DNA of 64,000 bases from Bifidobacterium boum (GCF_000741535.1 NZ_JGYQ01000016.1:62001-126000); one strand, 5' to 3'. Counted from the first letter of the stretch, positions 11,820 through 20,892 are shown. Notes: generated from the letters alone by a model not told the origin. Translations and numbers: made by a program.

Positions 11820-12290
11820 TTACCAGCGGTAATGAGCGAACGCCTTGTTGGCTTCCGCCATCTTGTGGGTGTCCTCGCGACGCTTCACTGAAGCACCGAG
11901 ACCGTTGGACGCGTCGAGAATTTCGTTGGCGAGGCGCTCGGCCATGGTCTTCTCGCGACGAGCGCGGGAGAAGTCGGTCAGCCAGCGCAGCGACAGCGTG
12001 TTCGCACGTGCGGGCTTCACCTCGACCGGGACCTGGTAGGTCGCGCCGCCGACACGGCGGGAACGGACCTCGAGGCTCGGGCGAATGTTGTCGAGAGCGC
12101 GCTTGAGCACAGCCACCGGCTCCTGATCGGTCTTCTCCTTGACCATATCAAGAGCGGAATACACGATGTCCTCAGCGATCGACTTCTTGCCGTCGAGCAG
12201 GATCTTGTTGATGAGCTGCGCCACAACGGTCGAACCGTAGATCGGATCGGGCAGCACCTGATGCTTCTTAGCGGGTCCTTTACGTGACAT
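11820..12290 (-). CDS. rpsG: 30S ribosomal protein S7
   Basis: Primary 16S rRNA-binding protein that organises the 30S head. It has 156 residues, the standard length, starting [20 protein letters not shown] and ending in the basic NKAFAHYRW tail. The gap to rpsL is only 5 bases. Confidence 0.99.
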   Translation of the reverse strand: MSRKGPAKKHQVLPDPIYGSTVVAQLINKILLDGKKSIAEDIVYSALDMVKEKTDQEPVAVLKRALDNIRPSLEVRSRRVGGATYQVPVEVKPARANTLSLRWLTDFSRARREKTMAERLANEILDASNGLGASVKRREDTHKMAEANKAFAHYRW

Positions 12291-12295
12291 ATCTC

Positions 12296-12667
12296 TTACT
12301 TCGCCTTCTTTGCTCCGTACAGGGAACGACCCTGCTTGCGGTCCTTGACGCCCTGGGTATCAAGCGCACCACGCACGATGTGGTAACGCACGCCCGGCAG
12401 ATCCTTCACACGGCCGCCGCGCACGAGCACGATGGAGTGCTCCTGCAGGTTGTGGCCTTCGCCGGGGATGTAAGCGGTGACTTCGATGCCCGAGCTCAGA
12501 CGCACACGAGCGACCTTACGCAGAGCCGAATTCGGCTTCTTCGGGGTGGTGGTATACACACGGGTGCACACGCCACGGCGCAGCGGGCTTCCCTTCAGGG
12601 CCAAAGTCTTGGACTTCTTCGGCTTGGCCTTACGTCCCTTGCGGACAAGTTGTTCAATCGTAGGCAA
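12296..12667 (-). CDS. rpsL: 30S ribosomal protein S12
   Basis: Decoding-centre protein. 123 residues with the conserved [17 protein letters not shown] and [20 protein letters not shown] segments. The lysines at the positions linked to streptomycin resistance (Lys42/43 and Lys88 regions) look wild type. The start codon appears to be TTG ([12 protein letters not shown]), preceded by a CGGAGAACTG ribosome site. First gene of the str operon; the leader is about 210 nt if the box pair at 12890-12919 is the promoter. Confidence 0.98.
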   Translation of the reverse strand: MPTIEQLVRKGRKAKPKKSKTLALKGSPLRRGVCTRVYTTTPKKPNSALRKVARVRLSSGIEVTAYIPGEGHNLQEHSIVLVRGGRVKDLPGVRYHIVRGALDTQGVKDRKQGRSLYGAKKAK

Positions 12668-12889
12668 CTTCAGTTCTCCGATTCATTGATACTGTTGTTC
12701 AGGTGAAGCCGCCGCGCTGCAGCCCCATGCATCCGTTGATCGGAGACAAGAAACAGCCACAGTCCACCGGCCCGATGGCCCGTCTTCCTCCTGCCGCCAC
12801 GTTACCGCGCGCAATCTAGCGGATTCCGGGATATCCCAGCGCCCACGCCTGTTACATAAGGCATGCCGCTGGCACACACGAATTTCTAC

Positions 12890-12919
12890 TATATCATTCG
12901 CCGCTACTCGACACGCCAA
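12890..12919 (-). promoter_or_regulatory. Candidate str operon promoter
   Basis: On the minus strand TTGGCG (12914-12919) and GATATA (12890-12895) are 18 bases apart, followed by an AT-rich start region. It lies just downstream of the strong hairpin at 12954-12996, which would insulate it from upstream transcription. Confidence 0.4.
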
Positions 12920-12946
12920 TATGACGAACGTCAACGGTACCGGCGC

Positions 12947-13271
12947 AAAACGAGGGTGGCCCCGGCGGACTGTAATCAACACCGCCGGGGCCACCCGAGT
13001 GGAAGGAGGAATCGTCATGCTCAACGCCGCGCCACCCTGCGCGGCAACCTAAACCTTGTGCCATCTTCCAGCACAACATATCGAGCGTGCCCTGCACGCC
13101 TGTTACGCCAGCTGGCTTCAGCGGCCCGGCTTACCATTGCCGTACTTCTGTGCCGCACATGACCATTTCCTTAACCTGCATTCAATTATCGAAGGCGTTG
13201 CACCCGGCCCTCGCGAGCCTGTGCCTCGTTGGATCCCGCCGACTGCTCGACTGAATCCAACTCCGGCCTTC
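12947..13271 (-). ncRNA. Candidate small RNA upstream of the str operon
   Basis: A perfect TATAAT box lies on the minus strand at 13279-13284. About 275 bases later comes a perfect 15-bp stem with a 13-base loop (12954-12968 pairing with 12982-12996), followed on the minus strand by TCGTTTT. Together they outline a transcription unit of about 325 nt with no convincing reading frame. It contains CCTCCTTCC (complement of 13002-13010), which could pair with ribosome binding sites. It does not resemble tmRNA, SRP RNA or RNase P RNA as far as I can judge. No good -35 box was found. Confidence 0.35.
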
Positions 13272-13291
13272 ACTCCTAATTATACCCGATT

Positions 13292-13331
13292 CCCCCGGTC
13301 TGGGCAGAAACGAAACACCGGGGGTTTCTTT
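13292..13331 (+). terminator. Terminator-like hairpin, plus strand
   Basis: CCCCCGGT (13292-13299) pairs with ACCGGGGG (13317-13324) and is followed by TTTCTTT. A plus-strand transcript ending here is not otherwise evident; the only candidate coding signal upstream is an 11-codon frame at 13017-13052 behind a GGAAGGAGG ribosome site. Confidence 0.5.
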
Positions 13332-13700
13332 GCAATCAGTGCATGTCAGCCACAGCCACTTACTCTGTGCAAAGCCTTGTACGACAAGGGATTGAGCAAT
13401 CCGAGAGCATTGATCACAGCCGGGCGGAACCGCACAGAACGCATTCACTGCGGGAATCCGACCGCAATGTCCGCAATATCCACCTGGCTTGCGCTCCCCC
13501 GATTCCGAATTTCTCCATGACGATGCAGAAATCTCCGAGATATTCAGAACAATGCCTCAACATCTCACCTTTCAAGCGCGATTGTGCGATTTTTTGGGAT
13601 TCCACCCCCGCCTCCAATCCCGGCCAGACTCAGCAAATCGTCGATATTCCGCGGTTTTCGATGGTAACTCGAAGCCACCGGAAGGAATAAGAATCTCAAT

Positions 13701-13740
13701 ATCTCGCGAAAATCGCCTCGGACGAGGGTTTTCGCGAGAT
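13701..13740. repeat. Strong palindrome (12-bp arms)
   Basis: ATCTCGCGAAAA at 13701-13712 pairs perfectly with 13729-13740; an inner CCTC/GAGG (13716-13719 and 13724-13727) extends the fold. There is no U-run on either side, so it may be a binding site or RNA structure rather than a terminator. Confidence 0.6.
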
Positions 13741-13994
13741 TATTCTAGACAACTCTCCGATTGAGGCCACATCAGCGAGAGATTAAGATTCCAGACTTTG
13801 TCCGGGCGCACCGGTGTCGCCGGCACGAATCCCGAGCAACCTCCGCGAACCCACCTTCCGCCAGCAACCGTGGTTGCCTTGCTTCCGCAGACACCAGCAG
13901 CAGGGTACGCACGGCACGTGCTGGATCCCATCGCCGCTTGACGCGCAACTCGGTCAATCCCCCTCACAGACTGGTTACACTGACGGCGGCCCCG

Positions 13995-14336
13995 GCGCAA
14001 CCAGTGGCGTATAGGAACCAAAGTTATTGCTTATTATCCCGACAGGATTGTGGCCGTAGGCGTGTCGGGGCATTGGGCTTGCATCCCATGTCTTCGCCGA
14101 CCGCAGGGTTACAATCGCGCGTATGCCGGGACACGCACTGTGCGACGGAAGCAAGCGCTAGGCAGCCTGATATGTCCATAACGCGGCGCCGCGTATGCCC
14201 AGACATACGCGAGCTGGCGGATGTCAGGCGATCGTGGGGTTCCCCTGAGCCTTCCATACGGTTGTGTATGTCGCCACATACGCAACCAGACGGAACATCT
14301 CAAGCAATGACTTTGGTTCCTATATGCGCAACCAGT
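13995..14336. mobile_element. MITE-like element with terminal inverted repeats and 11-bp flanking direct repeats
   Basis: The 11-mer GCGCAACCAGT occurs at 13995-14005 and again at 14326-14336. Just inside, 14011-14032 (ATAGGAACCAAAGTTATTGCTT) is repeated in reverse orientation at 14302-14323 with one mismatch. The ~320-bp interior has no gene but carries three related palindromes built on GYGTATG and CATACGC (for example 14190-14209 and a 12-bp stem ending near 14284). Flanking direct repeats plus terminal inverted repeats and no transposase is the build of a miniature inverted-repeat element. The parent element is unknown. Confidence 0.55.
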
Positions 14337-14401
14337 TTGCAAAAGGGACGACGACACGACGCGCGCTGTCGCATCGCGGGCACAAGGCCGGAAGAACAAC
14401 A

Positions 14402-14423
14402 AACCCCGGGCGAACCCGGGGTT
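14402..14423 (-). terminator. Terminator of tRNA-His
   Basis: AACCCCGGG pairs with CCCGGGGTT around a 4-base loop, starting 3 bases past the tRNA CCA end, and is followed on the minus strand by TGTTGTTCTT. Confidence 0.85.
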
Positions 14424-14425
14424 GA

Positions 14426-14502
14426 TGGGGTGGATAACGCGGCTCGAACGCGCGACCTTCTGAACCACAATCAGATGCTCTACCGGCTGAGCTATATCCA
14501 CC
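14426..14502 (-). tRNA. tRNA-His (GTG)
   Basis: Full cloverleaf on the minus strand: acceptor GTGGATA/TATCCAC, D-arm AGCTCAGCCGGTAGAGC, anticodon loop TTGTGGT (anticodon GTG), T-arm with GTTCGAG. The extra G-1 opposite C73, the histidine identity mark, is present, and CCA is encoded (14426-14428). A small CCGAGA/TCTCGG hairpin lies in the leader. Confidence 0.97.
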
Positions 14503-14794
14503 ATGTGGTGTGGAATCCGAGAAACTCTCGGTTTCGCACAACAGTGAAAGACTATACACGATATCAAGGACGACCGCTTCTCGGCGAGTCGTTTTTTCGG
14601 CAGACACTCCCCCGCAATGCCATATCGGCATCATCAAGCCGGTCCGCCCCTGCACCGTCACGTGTGGAACGACCGTGGCCGAACAGCACCGCATACGCAG
14701 TGTCATTCGACCACGGTCGCGAATAGGCGCCCTGAGTCGACAGAGAGGAGCGAGCGTGTTGGAACAGTCGGCTCCGGGCAGGTTTCAGGTGTGA
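14503..14794. other. Intergenic, little content
   Basis: Upstream region of tRNA-His and downstream region of the aminotransferase gene. A TATAGT box on the minus strand about 50 bases before the tRNA may be its -10. CGACCGTGG (14670-14678) and CCACGGTCG (14711-14719) could form a wide hairpin after the aminotransferase. No gene seen. Confidence 0.5.
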
Positions 14795-16171
14795 TCACTC
14801 AGCGGTCACGTCGTGGGCCATCTCGGCGAAAGCGTTGATGTACGCGTCGCATGCGGCGTCGTCATGAGCCACCGACAGCGTCCACTCTTCCTCACGGCCC
14901 GGCGTCATGAACACGCCGCGGTTGGCTGCATACAGCCAGCACAGCTGGTTGAGGTCGGTGCGCTGGCCTTGCTTGAAGGTCACGTAGTCGATGATCTTGT
15001 GCGGGGAGAAGGTAACGCAGCCCTTGGCGCCGAAACCGATGGAATATCCCGGGAAGTCATACTTCTTGATGACTTCGGTGCAGCCTTCCATCAGCCGGTT
15101 GTTCAGATGATCGAACAGCTTGTAAGCTTCCGGGGTGAGCACCTTCTCAAGATTGGCGCGAGCGGCCGCCACGCACAACGGGTTGCCGGAGTAGGTGCCG
15201 ACCTGGTAGACCTCGCCGGATTCAACGACGCTCATCACCTCGTCGGTGCCACCGATGGCGCCCATCGGCAGGCCGCCGGAAATCGCCTTGGCCATCGTGA
15301 CCATGTCCGGAGTCACGCCGAACAGCTTGGTTGCGCCGCCAGGCCCGATGGTCAAACCGGTCTTGACCTCATCGAAGATGAGCACGATACCGTGGCGCTT
15401 GGTGATTTCGCGCACCTTCTCGAGATAGCCCGGTTCCGGCGGCACGATGGACATGTTCATCAGACAGGCTTCCATGATGAGGCAGGCGGGAGCCTCGTCA
15501 TCGGTTTCCATCTCACGGATGCGGGCTTCGAGCGCGTCGGCGTCGTTGAACGGGACCGGCACGGTCAGCGGAATCAGGGACTTCGGGATACCGGCGCCGT
15601 ACGGGATCTTCTTCAAGTGGTTCTTGTCGCCGATGTTCTCGTAATCACCGACGATGGAGATCATCACCGCATCATGATGGCCGTGGTAGGAACCGAAGAT
15701 CTTCATGATATGGTCGCGGTGCGTGTAGGCGCGGGCGATGCGGATTGCGTCCATCGTCGCTTCGGAACCGGAGTTGGTGAAACGCCACTTCGGCAGGCCG
15801 AAGCGCTGGGTCAGTTCGTCAGCGACGACGAAATCATCTTCATCAGGAAGCGCGAAATGTGTACCCTTCGGGAAGCGTTCGGCAATGGCTTTGCCGATCT
15901 CCGGATTGCCGTGGCCCTGCACCATGGCGCCGTAGCCGTTGTGGAAATCGTAGTATTCGTTGCCGTCCACATCCCACAGCTTGGAGCCGCTGCCGTGATC
16001 GACGTAAATCGGCCACGGGTCGCGCAGCTGGTAGGAGGATGCGACGCCGTTGCACAGATGCTTGCGGGCTTCGTTGTACATCTCGCGGGACTTGCCAAGC
16101 TTGGCATTGAGCTTCTCACCTTCCTTGGCGGTGAGTTCCTTGATTCTGCTTTCACTGATGCTGGCCGTCAT
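14795..16171 (-). CDS. Class III PLP aminotransferase (glutamate-1-semialdehyde-aminomutase-like)
   Basis: Fold type I PLP enzyme, 458 residues. The PLP lysine is Lys295 in VTMAKAISGG, with Asp267 in FDEVKTG and a TNSGSEATMDAIRIARAYT segment near residue 132. The sequence is nearest to glutamate-1-semialdehyde 2,1-aminomutases (HemL-like), but bifidobacteria do not make haem and no haem genes are present, so a catabolic omega- or amino-acid aminotransferase is more likely. Neighbours are a PotABCD-type importer, an AsnC regulator and a succinate-semialdehyde-type dehydrogenase, which fits transamination of GABA, putrescine or a related amine. AGGAAAGGA ribosome site; own promoter region with shared motif copies. 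Confidence 0.82.
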   Translation of the reverse strand: MTASISESRIKELTAKEGEKLNAKLGKSREMYNEARKHLCNGVASSYQLRDPWPIYVDHGSGSKLWDVDGNEYYDFHNGYGAMVQGHGNPEIGKAIAERFPKGTHFALPDEDDFVVADELTQRFGLPKWRFTNSGSEATMDAIRIARAYTHRDHIMKIFGSYHGHHDAVMISIVGDYENIGDKNHLKKIPYGAGIPKSLIPLTVPVPFNDADALEARIREMETDDEAPACLIMEACLMNMSIVPPEPGYLEKVREITKRHGIVLIFDEVKTGLTIGPGGATKLFGVTPDMVTMAKAISGGLPMGAIGGTDEVMSVVESGEVYQVGTYSGNPLCVAAARANLEKVLTPEAYKLFDHLNNRLMEGCTEVIKKYDFPGYSIGFGAKGCVTFSPHKIIDYVTFKQGQRTDLNQLCWLYAANRGVFMTPGREEEWTLSVAHDDAACDAYINAFAEMAHDVTAE

Positions 16172-16205
16172 GCTGAATCCTTTCCTGCGGTAGACCGATG
16201 ATGCG

Positions 16206-16283
16206 TTTTTCGTTGTGTTCCATCATCCTGACTACGAATTTCGTACATCTCTAGATAAAACCCTCATTATTTCGTTGCGATTA
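16206..16283. promoter_or_regulatory. Putative regulator sites upstream of the aminotransferase
   Basis: Two copies of a TTTCGTTG motif (16206-16217, TTTTTCGTTGTG; 16270-16283, TTTCGTTGCGATTA) flank a perfect palindrome TACGAATTTCGTA (16233-16245). The same motif occurs upstream of potA/asnC and gabD, so these are candidate sites of the AsnC-type regulator at 21143. No binding data; inferred from recurrence only. Confidence 0.4.
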
Positions 16284-16399
16284 CTGATTCTGTGTGAGTT
16301 TTTCCGGTCGTAACATAATGTCAATATTGCCGTTCGCTTTCATAAAACCGCACTGCCGGAAGGCCGCGATTCCAAGGAAAACCTCCGTGGAATACAACG

Positions 16400-16431
16400 A
16401 CGGGCCATCCGGCGCAAACCGGATGGCCCGT
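16400..16431 (-). terminator. Terminator of the pot operon
   Basis: Perfect 13-bp stem (ACGGGCCATCCGG with its complement) around a 6-base loop, 39 bases past the potD stop, followed on the minus strand by CGTTGTATT. It separates the pot operon from the aminotransferase gene. Confidence 0.75.
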
Positions 16432-16469
16432 TACGTTACGCGGCGCGGAATACCCACACCGCAGCCGCA

Positions 16470-17651
16470 TTACTGCTTGAAGTTCTCGAACAGCTGCGTG
16501 TAGTTGTCGTTGATGGCGTTCGAACAGGCTTTCTCCGCTACCGCGTGCTTCAGCTCCTGCGCGCTGGGCACAATGGTGTTGGATGAGCGCATTTCGGTTG
16601 GCAACAGCGCATCGCCGCCCTTGAGCACGGATCCGGCGCCCGCCGATTCATCAATCGCCTCCTTGTTCTTCGGATCGAGCATGTAGTTGATGAAGGTTTT
16701 CGCCTGGTCGATGTTCTGCGCGCCCGCAGCAATCGCCATATTATCCACGAACTGGGTGGCGCCGTCAGACGGGTAGACGAACTCGAGGTCCTTATTCGAC
16801 TGCTGCGCCTGGTAGGCGTCATAGCTCCAGATCATGCCGACCACCTGTTCACCGGAAGCGAGGCGGTCCGCCACGCCTTCCGAACTGACAACCCCGACTT
16901 TCGAACGATAGGACTGCAGCAAATCGTTCGCGTTCTGGTAGGCGTGCGCATCGGTGGTGCACTGCTCGGAGCCGACGGCACGCAACGCGGCGTTGGTCAC
17001 TTCGATGGAATCGTTGAGTAGCTGCGACTTGCCATACTTGGATGACAGCGCGAAGAATTCCTTCCAGCTGGTCGGCGCCGCGGACTTGGGCACCTTCTTG
17101 GTGTTGACCATGAAACCGGTGTATCCGACAACATACGGTGCTGAATACTGGAGCTTCGGATCGTAATACGGCTTGGAGAATTCTTTGGCGACATTCTTGC
17201 CGTTGGGCAGTTTCGACACGTCGAATTTGACGAGCATATGCTCCTTGATCAGCTGGTAGACCATATAATCGCTCGGCATGACGATGTCATACCCCGACCC
17301 GCCGGTGGACTGCAATTTGGCTTCCAGTGCCTCATTGCTTTCGAAGGTATCCACCGTAAGTTTGATGCCAGTGTCCTTTTCGAATTTCTTGATCACGTCA
17401 TCGGGCATGTAGCCGGCCCACGTGTAGACGTGCAGTTCGCCGCCATGCGCCGCATGGTACGCGCCGTCGGCCACGACATCCGTCGTGCGGGCGGAATCCG
17501 AAATGCCTCCGGAGCATGCCGCGCTGGACAGTAGGCCGGCGACCGCGAGTACCATGCACGCCGTGCGACGCAATACTTTGCCGACAGTGCGACGCCCGAA
17601 AGCAACGGATGGGGATGAGTGGGAGGATGCGAAAGCTGGTGAAGTGTGCAT
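16470..17651 (-). CDS. potD: Spermidine/putrescine-type ABC transporter, substrate-binding lipoprotein
   Basis: Extracytoplasmic binding protein of the PotD/PotF family, about 393 residues. Signal peptide with lipobox LSSAACSG, then HVYTWAGYMPDDVIKKFEKD and YDIVMPSDYMVYQLI, the usual PotD N-lobe segments, and a C-terminal NDNYTQLFENFKQ. The ATG at 17651 has an AAAGGGG ribosome site at good spacing; seven earlier codons are also open. Last gene of potA-B-C-D. Family members bind polyamines but also other cationic or amino-acid-like ligands; the adjacent aminotransferase and dehydrogenase suggest a catabolised ligand. Confidence 0.88.
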   Translation of the reverse strand: MHTSPAFASSHSSPSVAFGRRTVGKVLRRTACMVLAVAGLLSSAACSGGISDSARTTDVVADGAYHAAHGGELHVYTWAGYMPDDVIKKFEKDTGIKLTVDTFESNEALEAKLQSTGGSGYDIVMPSDYMVYQLIKEHMLVKFDVSKLPNGKNVAKEFSKPYYDPKLQYSAPYVVGYTGFMVNTKKVPKSAAPTSWKEFFALSSKYGKSQLLNDSIEVTNAALRAVGSEQCTTDAHAYQNANDLLQSYRSKVGVVSSEGVADRLASGEQVVGMIWSYDAYQAQQSNKDLEFVYPSDGATQFVDNMAIAAGAQNIDQAKTFINYMLDPKNKEAIDESAGAGSVLKGGDALLPTEMRSSNTIVPSAQELKHAVAEKACSNAINDNYTQLFENFKQ

Positions 17652-17703
17652 TTCAGCCCCTTTCTTTGACATGCCGGCGGAGCGACGCGGCCCCGCCCGG
17701 TGT

Positions 17704-18696
17704 TCAGTCGTCTTTGCGGTTGGTCAGGACCGAGGAGACGACGGTCACGATGACAGCGAGCAGCAGCAACAACGTGGCGACCACGTTGATACTCGGGTTC
17801 ACGCCCTTGCGGATGAGCGAGAAGATGTAAATCGGCAAGGTCGTTGTGCCGGCGGACGTCAGGAAGTTCGAAATCATGAAGTCGTCCATCGAAATCACGA
17901 ATGCCATCAACGCGCCGGAAACGATGGCCGGCGTCAGCAGCGGCAGGGTGACGCGACGAACCGTGACCAGCGGGGATGCCCCCAAGTCGACAGCCGCTTC
18001 GAAGCAGGACGTGTCAATAGTCTGCAACCGTGCCCGCAACGGCATGACAACGAACGGAACGCAGAACGTCGTGTGGGCGAGAATCAGCGGCAGCATGCCC
18101 GGTTTCAGTCCAATCATGCGGATGAAGCCCATGGTGGCGACGCCAAGCACAACCTCGGGGATAATCAGCGAAGCATTGATCAGCCAACTGGCAACAGCCG
18201 AGCCTGCATGCGACATCTGATCGGCGGCAAGCACGAACATCACGCCGATGACCGTGGACAATACCATGGCGATAACCGCGATTTCAAGGGACGTCAGCGT
18301 AGCCGAAATAATCGCCGGATCATGGAACACCTTGCCGTACCACGAGAAGGAGAACCCTTTCCACAGCAACGCTTGACGGCCACCGTTGAAGGAGAACCCT
18401 ACAACCATGAGCATCGGCAGATACAGGAACAGGATGACCAGCACGCTGATGAACGCGACGCCCGGGAAAGTTTTGAGCCGGTTACGTCCCGAACGTCTGG
18501 TGCTCAGCGCACGGTCAGGCTGTTTGTCTTCAAGCCATTGCGGCATTTGCACTGCGGCGTTTCCACCACGCTCATCAATAGTGCGTTCGACGATTGCGCC
18601 GAATTCCGTGGCCGTGCCGTAATCCATGTGGATGATTTGCGGTTCGCTTGCCTCGCTGGAACTTGTCACATTGTCTTGCTTGTCACTCATCGTCAT
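17704..18696 (-). CDS. potC: Polyamine-type ABC transporter permease
   Basis: Inner-membrane permease, 330 residues. A long N-terminal cytoplasmic stretch of about 85 residues precedes six predicted membrane segments. The EAA motif that contacts the ATPase is in FEAAVDLGASPLVTVRRVTLPLLTPAIVSG. A second ATG two codons in has better spacing to the GAGGTGA ribosome site and may be the true start. Located 13 bases after potB. Confidence 0.9.
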   Translation of the reverse strand: MTMSDKQDNVTSSSEASEPQIIHMDYGTATEFGAIVERTIDERGGNAAVQMPQWLEDKQPDRALSTRRSGRNRLKTFPGVAFISVLVILFLYLPMLMVVGFSFNGGRQALLWKGFSFSWYGKVFHDPAIISATLTSLEIAVIAMVLSTVIGVMFVLAADQMSHAGSAVASWLINASLIIPEVVLGVATMGFIRMIGLKPGMLPLILAHTTFCVPFVVMPLRARLQTIDTSCFEAAVDLGASPLVTVRRVTLPLLTPAIVSGALMAFVISMDDFMISNFLTSAGTTTLPIYIFSLIRKGVNPSINVVATLLLLLAVIVTVVSSVLTNRKDD

Positions 18697-18709
18697 TCAC
18701 CTCACTTAC

Positions 18710-19711
18710 TCATACCGCCATGCCGGCATCTCGCGCCGCTTTGCCGCCGCCGATGCTCGCCGCCACACCGCACAACAAGGTGACCAGCAAGATGACCGTG
18801 GACAATGCCGCACCGAACGGCCAGTTACGGGCATCGGAGAACTGGGAGGCGATCAGATTGCCGACCATGAGAACGCGGCCGCCACCCAACAGAACCGGCT
18901 GCACGTAGGAGCCGAACGCAGGAATGAAGCACAGTGCGATAGCTGAAGTCACACCAGGCTTGGCGGCACGAAGGATGATTCTGCGCATCACCGTAAGTTT
19001 GCGAGCGCCCAGGTCGTATGCGGCTTCCACCAAGCGGAAGTCGAATCCGGACAGTGCCGAGTACATCGGCATGATGGCGAATGGCAGGAAGGTGAAGATC
19101 AGGCCGATCAGTGACGCACCCGACGTGTACAGCAGTTGCTTGCTGCCGACGCCGATGAATTTCAAGAAGCCGTTGATCGGGCCGTTTTCGTTGAGAATGA
19201 GCATCCACGCATACGTGCGTACGATGAGGTTCGTCCAGAACGGGATGTTGATCAGCAGCACCAGCAGACGCTGGGTTGATGGTTTGCGCAACGACATCCA
19301 CAGGGCGATGAAGAAGGACAGTACGATGCACACGAAGGTGGTGATGAGCGCCTGCCATAATGAGGTGCCGAACACTTTGAGATACCGCGGGTCGAAGGAG
19401 GTGCGCCCCAGGAAGTCCGTGGTGAACAGCAGTTTCTTGTACGCGTTGGTGGAGAACTTGTAGACCACGCCGCCGCCGACTTCCGGCTGGCTCATGAAGG
19501 AGAACGCAACGATGACGCAGATCGGCCCGAGGGTGAACAGCAAGCCGACGATGATGGCGGGGATTGCATACCAGTGCGAGAGCATGCCCGGCTTGATGCG
19601 GTTCGCCGCTGCGAACAACGTGTGGCGACGGCGGTTGGTTGGCGTCGTGTGGTGTGAGGTGTCGGTGATCGGCGGTTTTTCGCCGTCCAAGGTTGCCGTA
19701 TGCTCGCTCAT
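18710..19711 (-). CDS. potB: Polyamine-type ABC transporter permease
   Basis: Second permease, 333 residues, six predicted membrane segments after a ~45-residue polar N-terminus. EAA motif in LVEAAYDLGARKLTVMRRIIL. Its ATG overlaps the potA stop (ATGA), so the ATPase and permease are coupled. Confidence 0.9.
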   Translation of the reverse strand: MSEHTATLDGEKPPITDTSHHTTPTNRRRHTLFAAANRIKPGMLSHWYAIPAIIVGLLFTLGPICVIVAFSFMSQPEVGGGVVYKFSTNAYKKLLFTTDFLGRTSFDPRYLKVFGTSLWQALITTFVCIVLSFFIALWMSLRKPSTQRLLVLLINIPFWTNLIVRTYAWMLILNENGPINGFLKFIGVGSKQLLYTSGASLIGLIFTFLPFAIMPMYSALSGFDFRLVEAAYDLGARKLTVMRRIILRAAKPGVTSAIALCFIPAFGSYVQPVLLGGGRVLMVGNLIASQFSDARNWPFGAALSTVILLVTLLCGVAASIGGGKAARDAGMAV

Positions 19712-20892
19712 CGTTCCACCACCCTCATATGGTCGGGGGTGACGGTCACACCGACCTTCGAGCCGACTGCAAGCAGCTCGGCATCGAACGGCGGGTTGAC
19801 GCGGATCTGCACGAGCGTGCCGTCAGTGAGACGGACATGGCAGCGCACGTCCGAACCCATGTATGTGACGGTCTCAACCGTGCCTTGCAGCGCATCCTCT
19901 CCCGCGGCGGTGAGGGCGATGCGTTCAGGGCGCACGGCGGCGCTCACGGCTGCCCCCTTGCCATAACTGCTCAAATCCTGTGCTACCGGGAGAATCTTGC
20001 CTTCGACCTCGACCGATCCGGCATCATGCACGATGGCGTCAAGGAAGTTGATATCACCGATGAAGTCGGCGACGAAACGGTTGGCCGGCTTGTCGTAAAT
20101 CTCTTCAGGTGTGCCGACCTGTTCGGGCTTGCCTTTGGAGAAGACGGCGATATGGTCGGCCATCGACAGCGCCTCCTCCTGATCGTGCGTGACGAAAATG
20201 AAGATGATGCCTGTCTCGCGCTGCAGACGCTTCAACTCCACCTGCATCTGGCGTCGCAGCTTGAAATCAAGTGCGGACAGGGACTCATCCAGCAACAGGA
20301 CTTTCGGGCTTTTCGCGAGCGACCGGGCAAGCGCGACGCGCTGCTGCTGGCCGCCGGACAACTGGCTGGGAAGACGCTTGCCGATATCGCTCAGATGCAC
20401 CAGATCGAGCATTTCCTGCGTCTTGCGCTTGATGTAATCCTTCGGTTTTTTCTCCATTTCCAAACCGAAGGCGATATTCTGTTCGACAGTCATATTGGGG
20501 AACAGCGCATAGCTTTGGAATACGGTGTTGACCGGACGCTCATAGGGCGGCATTTCGTCAATGCGCTGATCGCCAAGGTAGATTTCGCCCGCATCCAGGG
20601 TTTCAAGACCGCCGATGGAACGCAGCAACGTGGTTTTACCGCATCCGGACGGTCCGAGCAGGACGAAGAACTCACCGGCTTCGATATTGAGGCTCACGTC
20701 GTCGATGGCGTGGACCAGCTTGCCTTCCGCTGAACGGAACGTCTTACGCGCACGGTTGATGGTCAATCCGTTTTCTCTGCGTTCGACGTTCCTGTCGCGG
20801 CTGATATGTACGCCGTTATCATCCGGCTGGTGCGATTCCGCCGCGGATGATGACGGGATCGCATCATGGACAGGTGATTGTGTCGTGGTCAT
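19708..20892 (-). CDS. potA: Polyamine-type ABC transporter ATP-binding protein
   Basis: ATPase of the importer, 394 residues. Walker A GPSGCGKTTLLR, Q-loop FQSYALFPNMTV, signature LSGGQQQR, Walker B VLLLDESLSALD, switch His in FVTHDQEEAL, and a C-terminal TOBE-like regulatory domain (AAVRPERIALT). An unusual ~45-residue polar N-terminal extension precedes the ABC core. First gene of potABCD, divergent from the AsnC regulator. Confidence 0.93.
   Translation of the reverse strand: MTTTQSPVHDAIPSSSAAESHQPDDNGVHISRDRNVERRENGLTINRARKTFRSAEGKLVHAIDDVSLNIEAGEFFVLLGPSGCGKTTLLRSIGGLETLDAGEIYLGDQRIDEMPPYERPVNTVFQSYALFPNMTVEQNIAFGLEMEKKPKDYIKRKTQEMLDLVHLSDIGKRLPSQLSGGQQQRVALARSLAKSPKVLLLDESLSALDFKLRRQMQVELKRLQRETGIIFIFVTHDQEEALSMADHIAVFSKGKPEQVGTPEEIYDKPANRFVADFIGDINFLDAIVHDAGSVEVEGKILPVAQDLSSYGKGAAVSAAVRPERIALTAAGEDALQGTVETVTYMGSDVRCHVRLTDGTLVQIRVNPPFDAELLAVGSKVGVTVTPDHMRVVER

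Larger units (their letters stand above)
12668..14425. other. Long gene-poor region between rpsL and tRNA-His
   Basis: About 1.76 kb in which every reading frame is short, lacks family resemblance and mostly lacks a ribosome site. It holds the candidate str promoter (12890-12919), a candidate small RNA (12947-13271), a plus-strand terminator-like hairpin (13292-13331), a strong AT/GC palindrome (13701-13740) and a MITE-like element (13995-14336). In 13340-13700 and 13745-13990 I see nothing definite. Confidence 0.7.

Noticed and set aside
13017-13052. 11-codon frame (MLNAAPPCAAT) behind GGAAGGAGG on the plus strand
   Set aside because: Strong ribosome site but no promoter or downstream gene; the purine-rich run may instead be the complement of a small-RNA segment.
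13414-13563. 49-codon minus-strand frame with an AAAGGTGAG site (MLRHCSEYLGDFCIV...)
   Set aside because: No promoter, the site is too close to the ATG, and composition is not clearly coding.
14795-16171. Glutamate-1-semialdehyde aminomutase of haem synthesis (hemL)
   Set aside because: Sequence is HemL-like, but no haem genes are present and the neighbours are amine transport and oxidation genes; kept as an aminotransferase-like protein.
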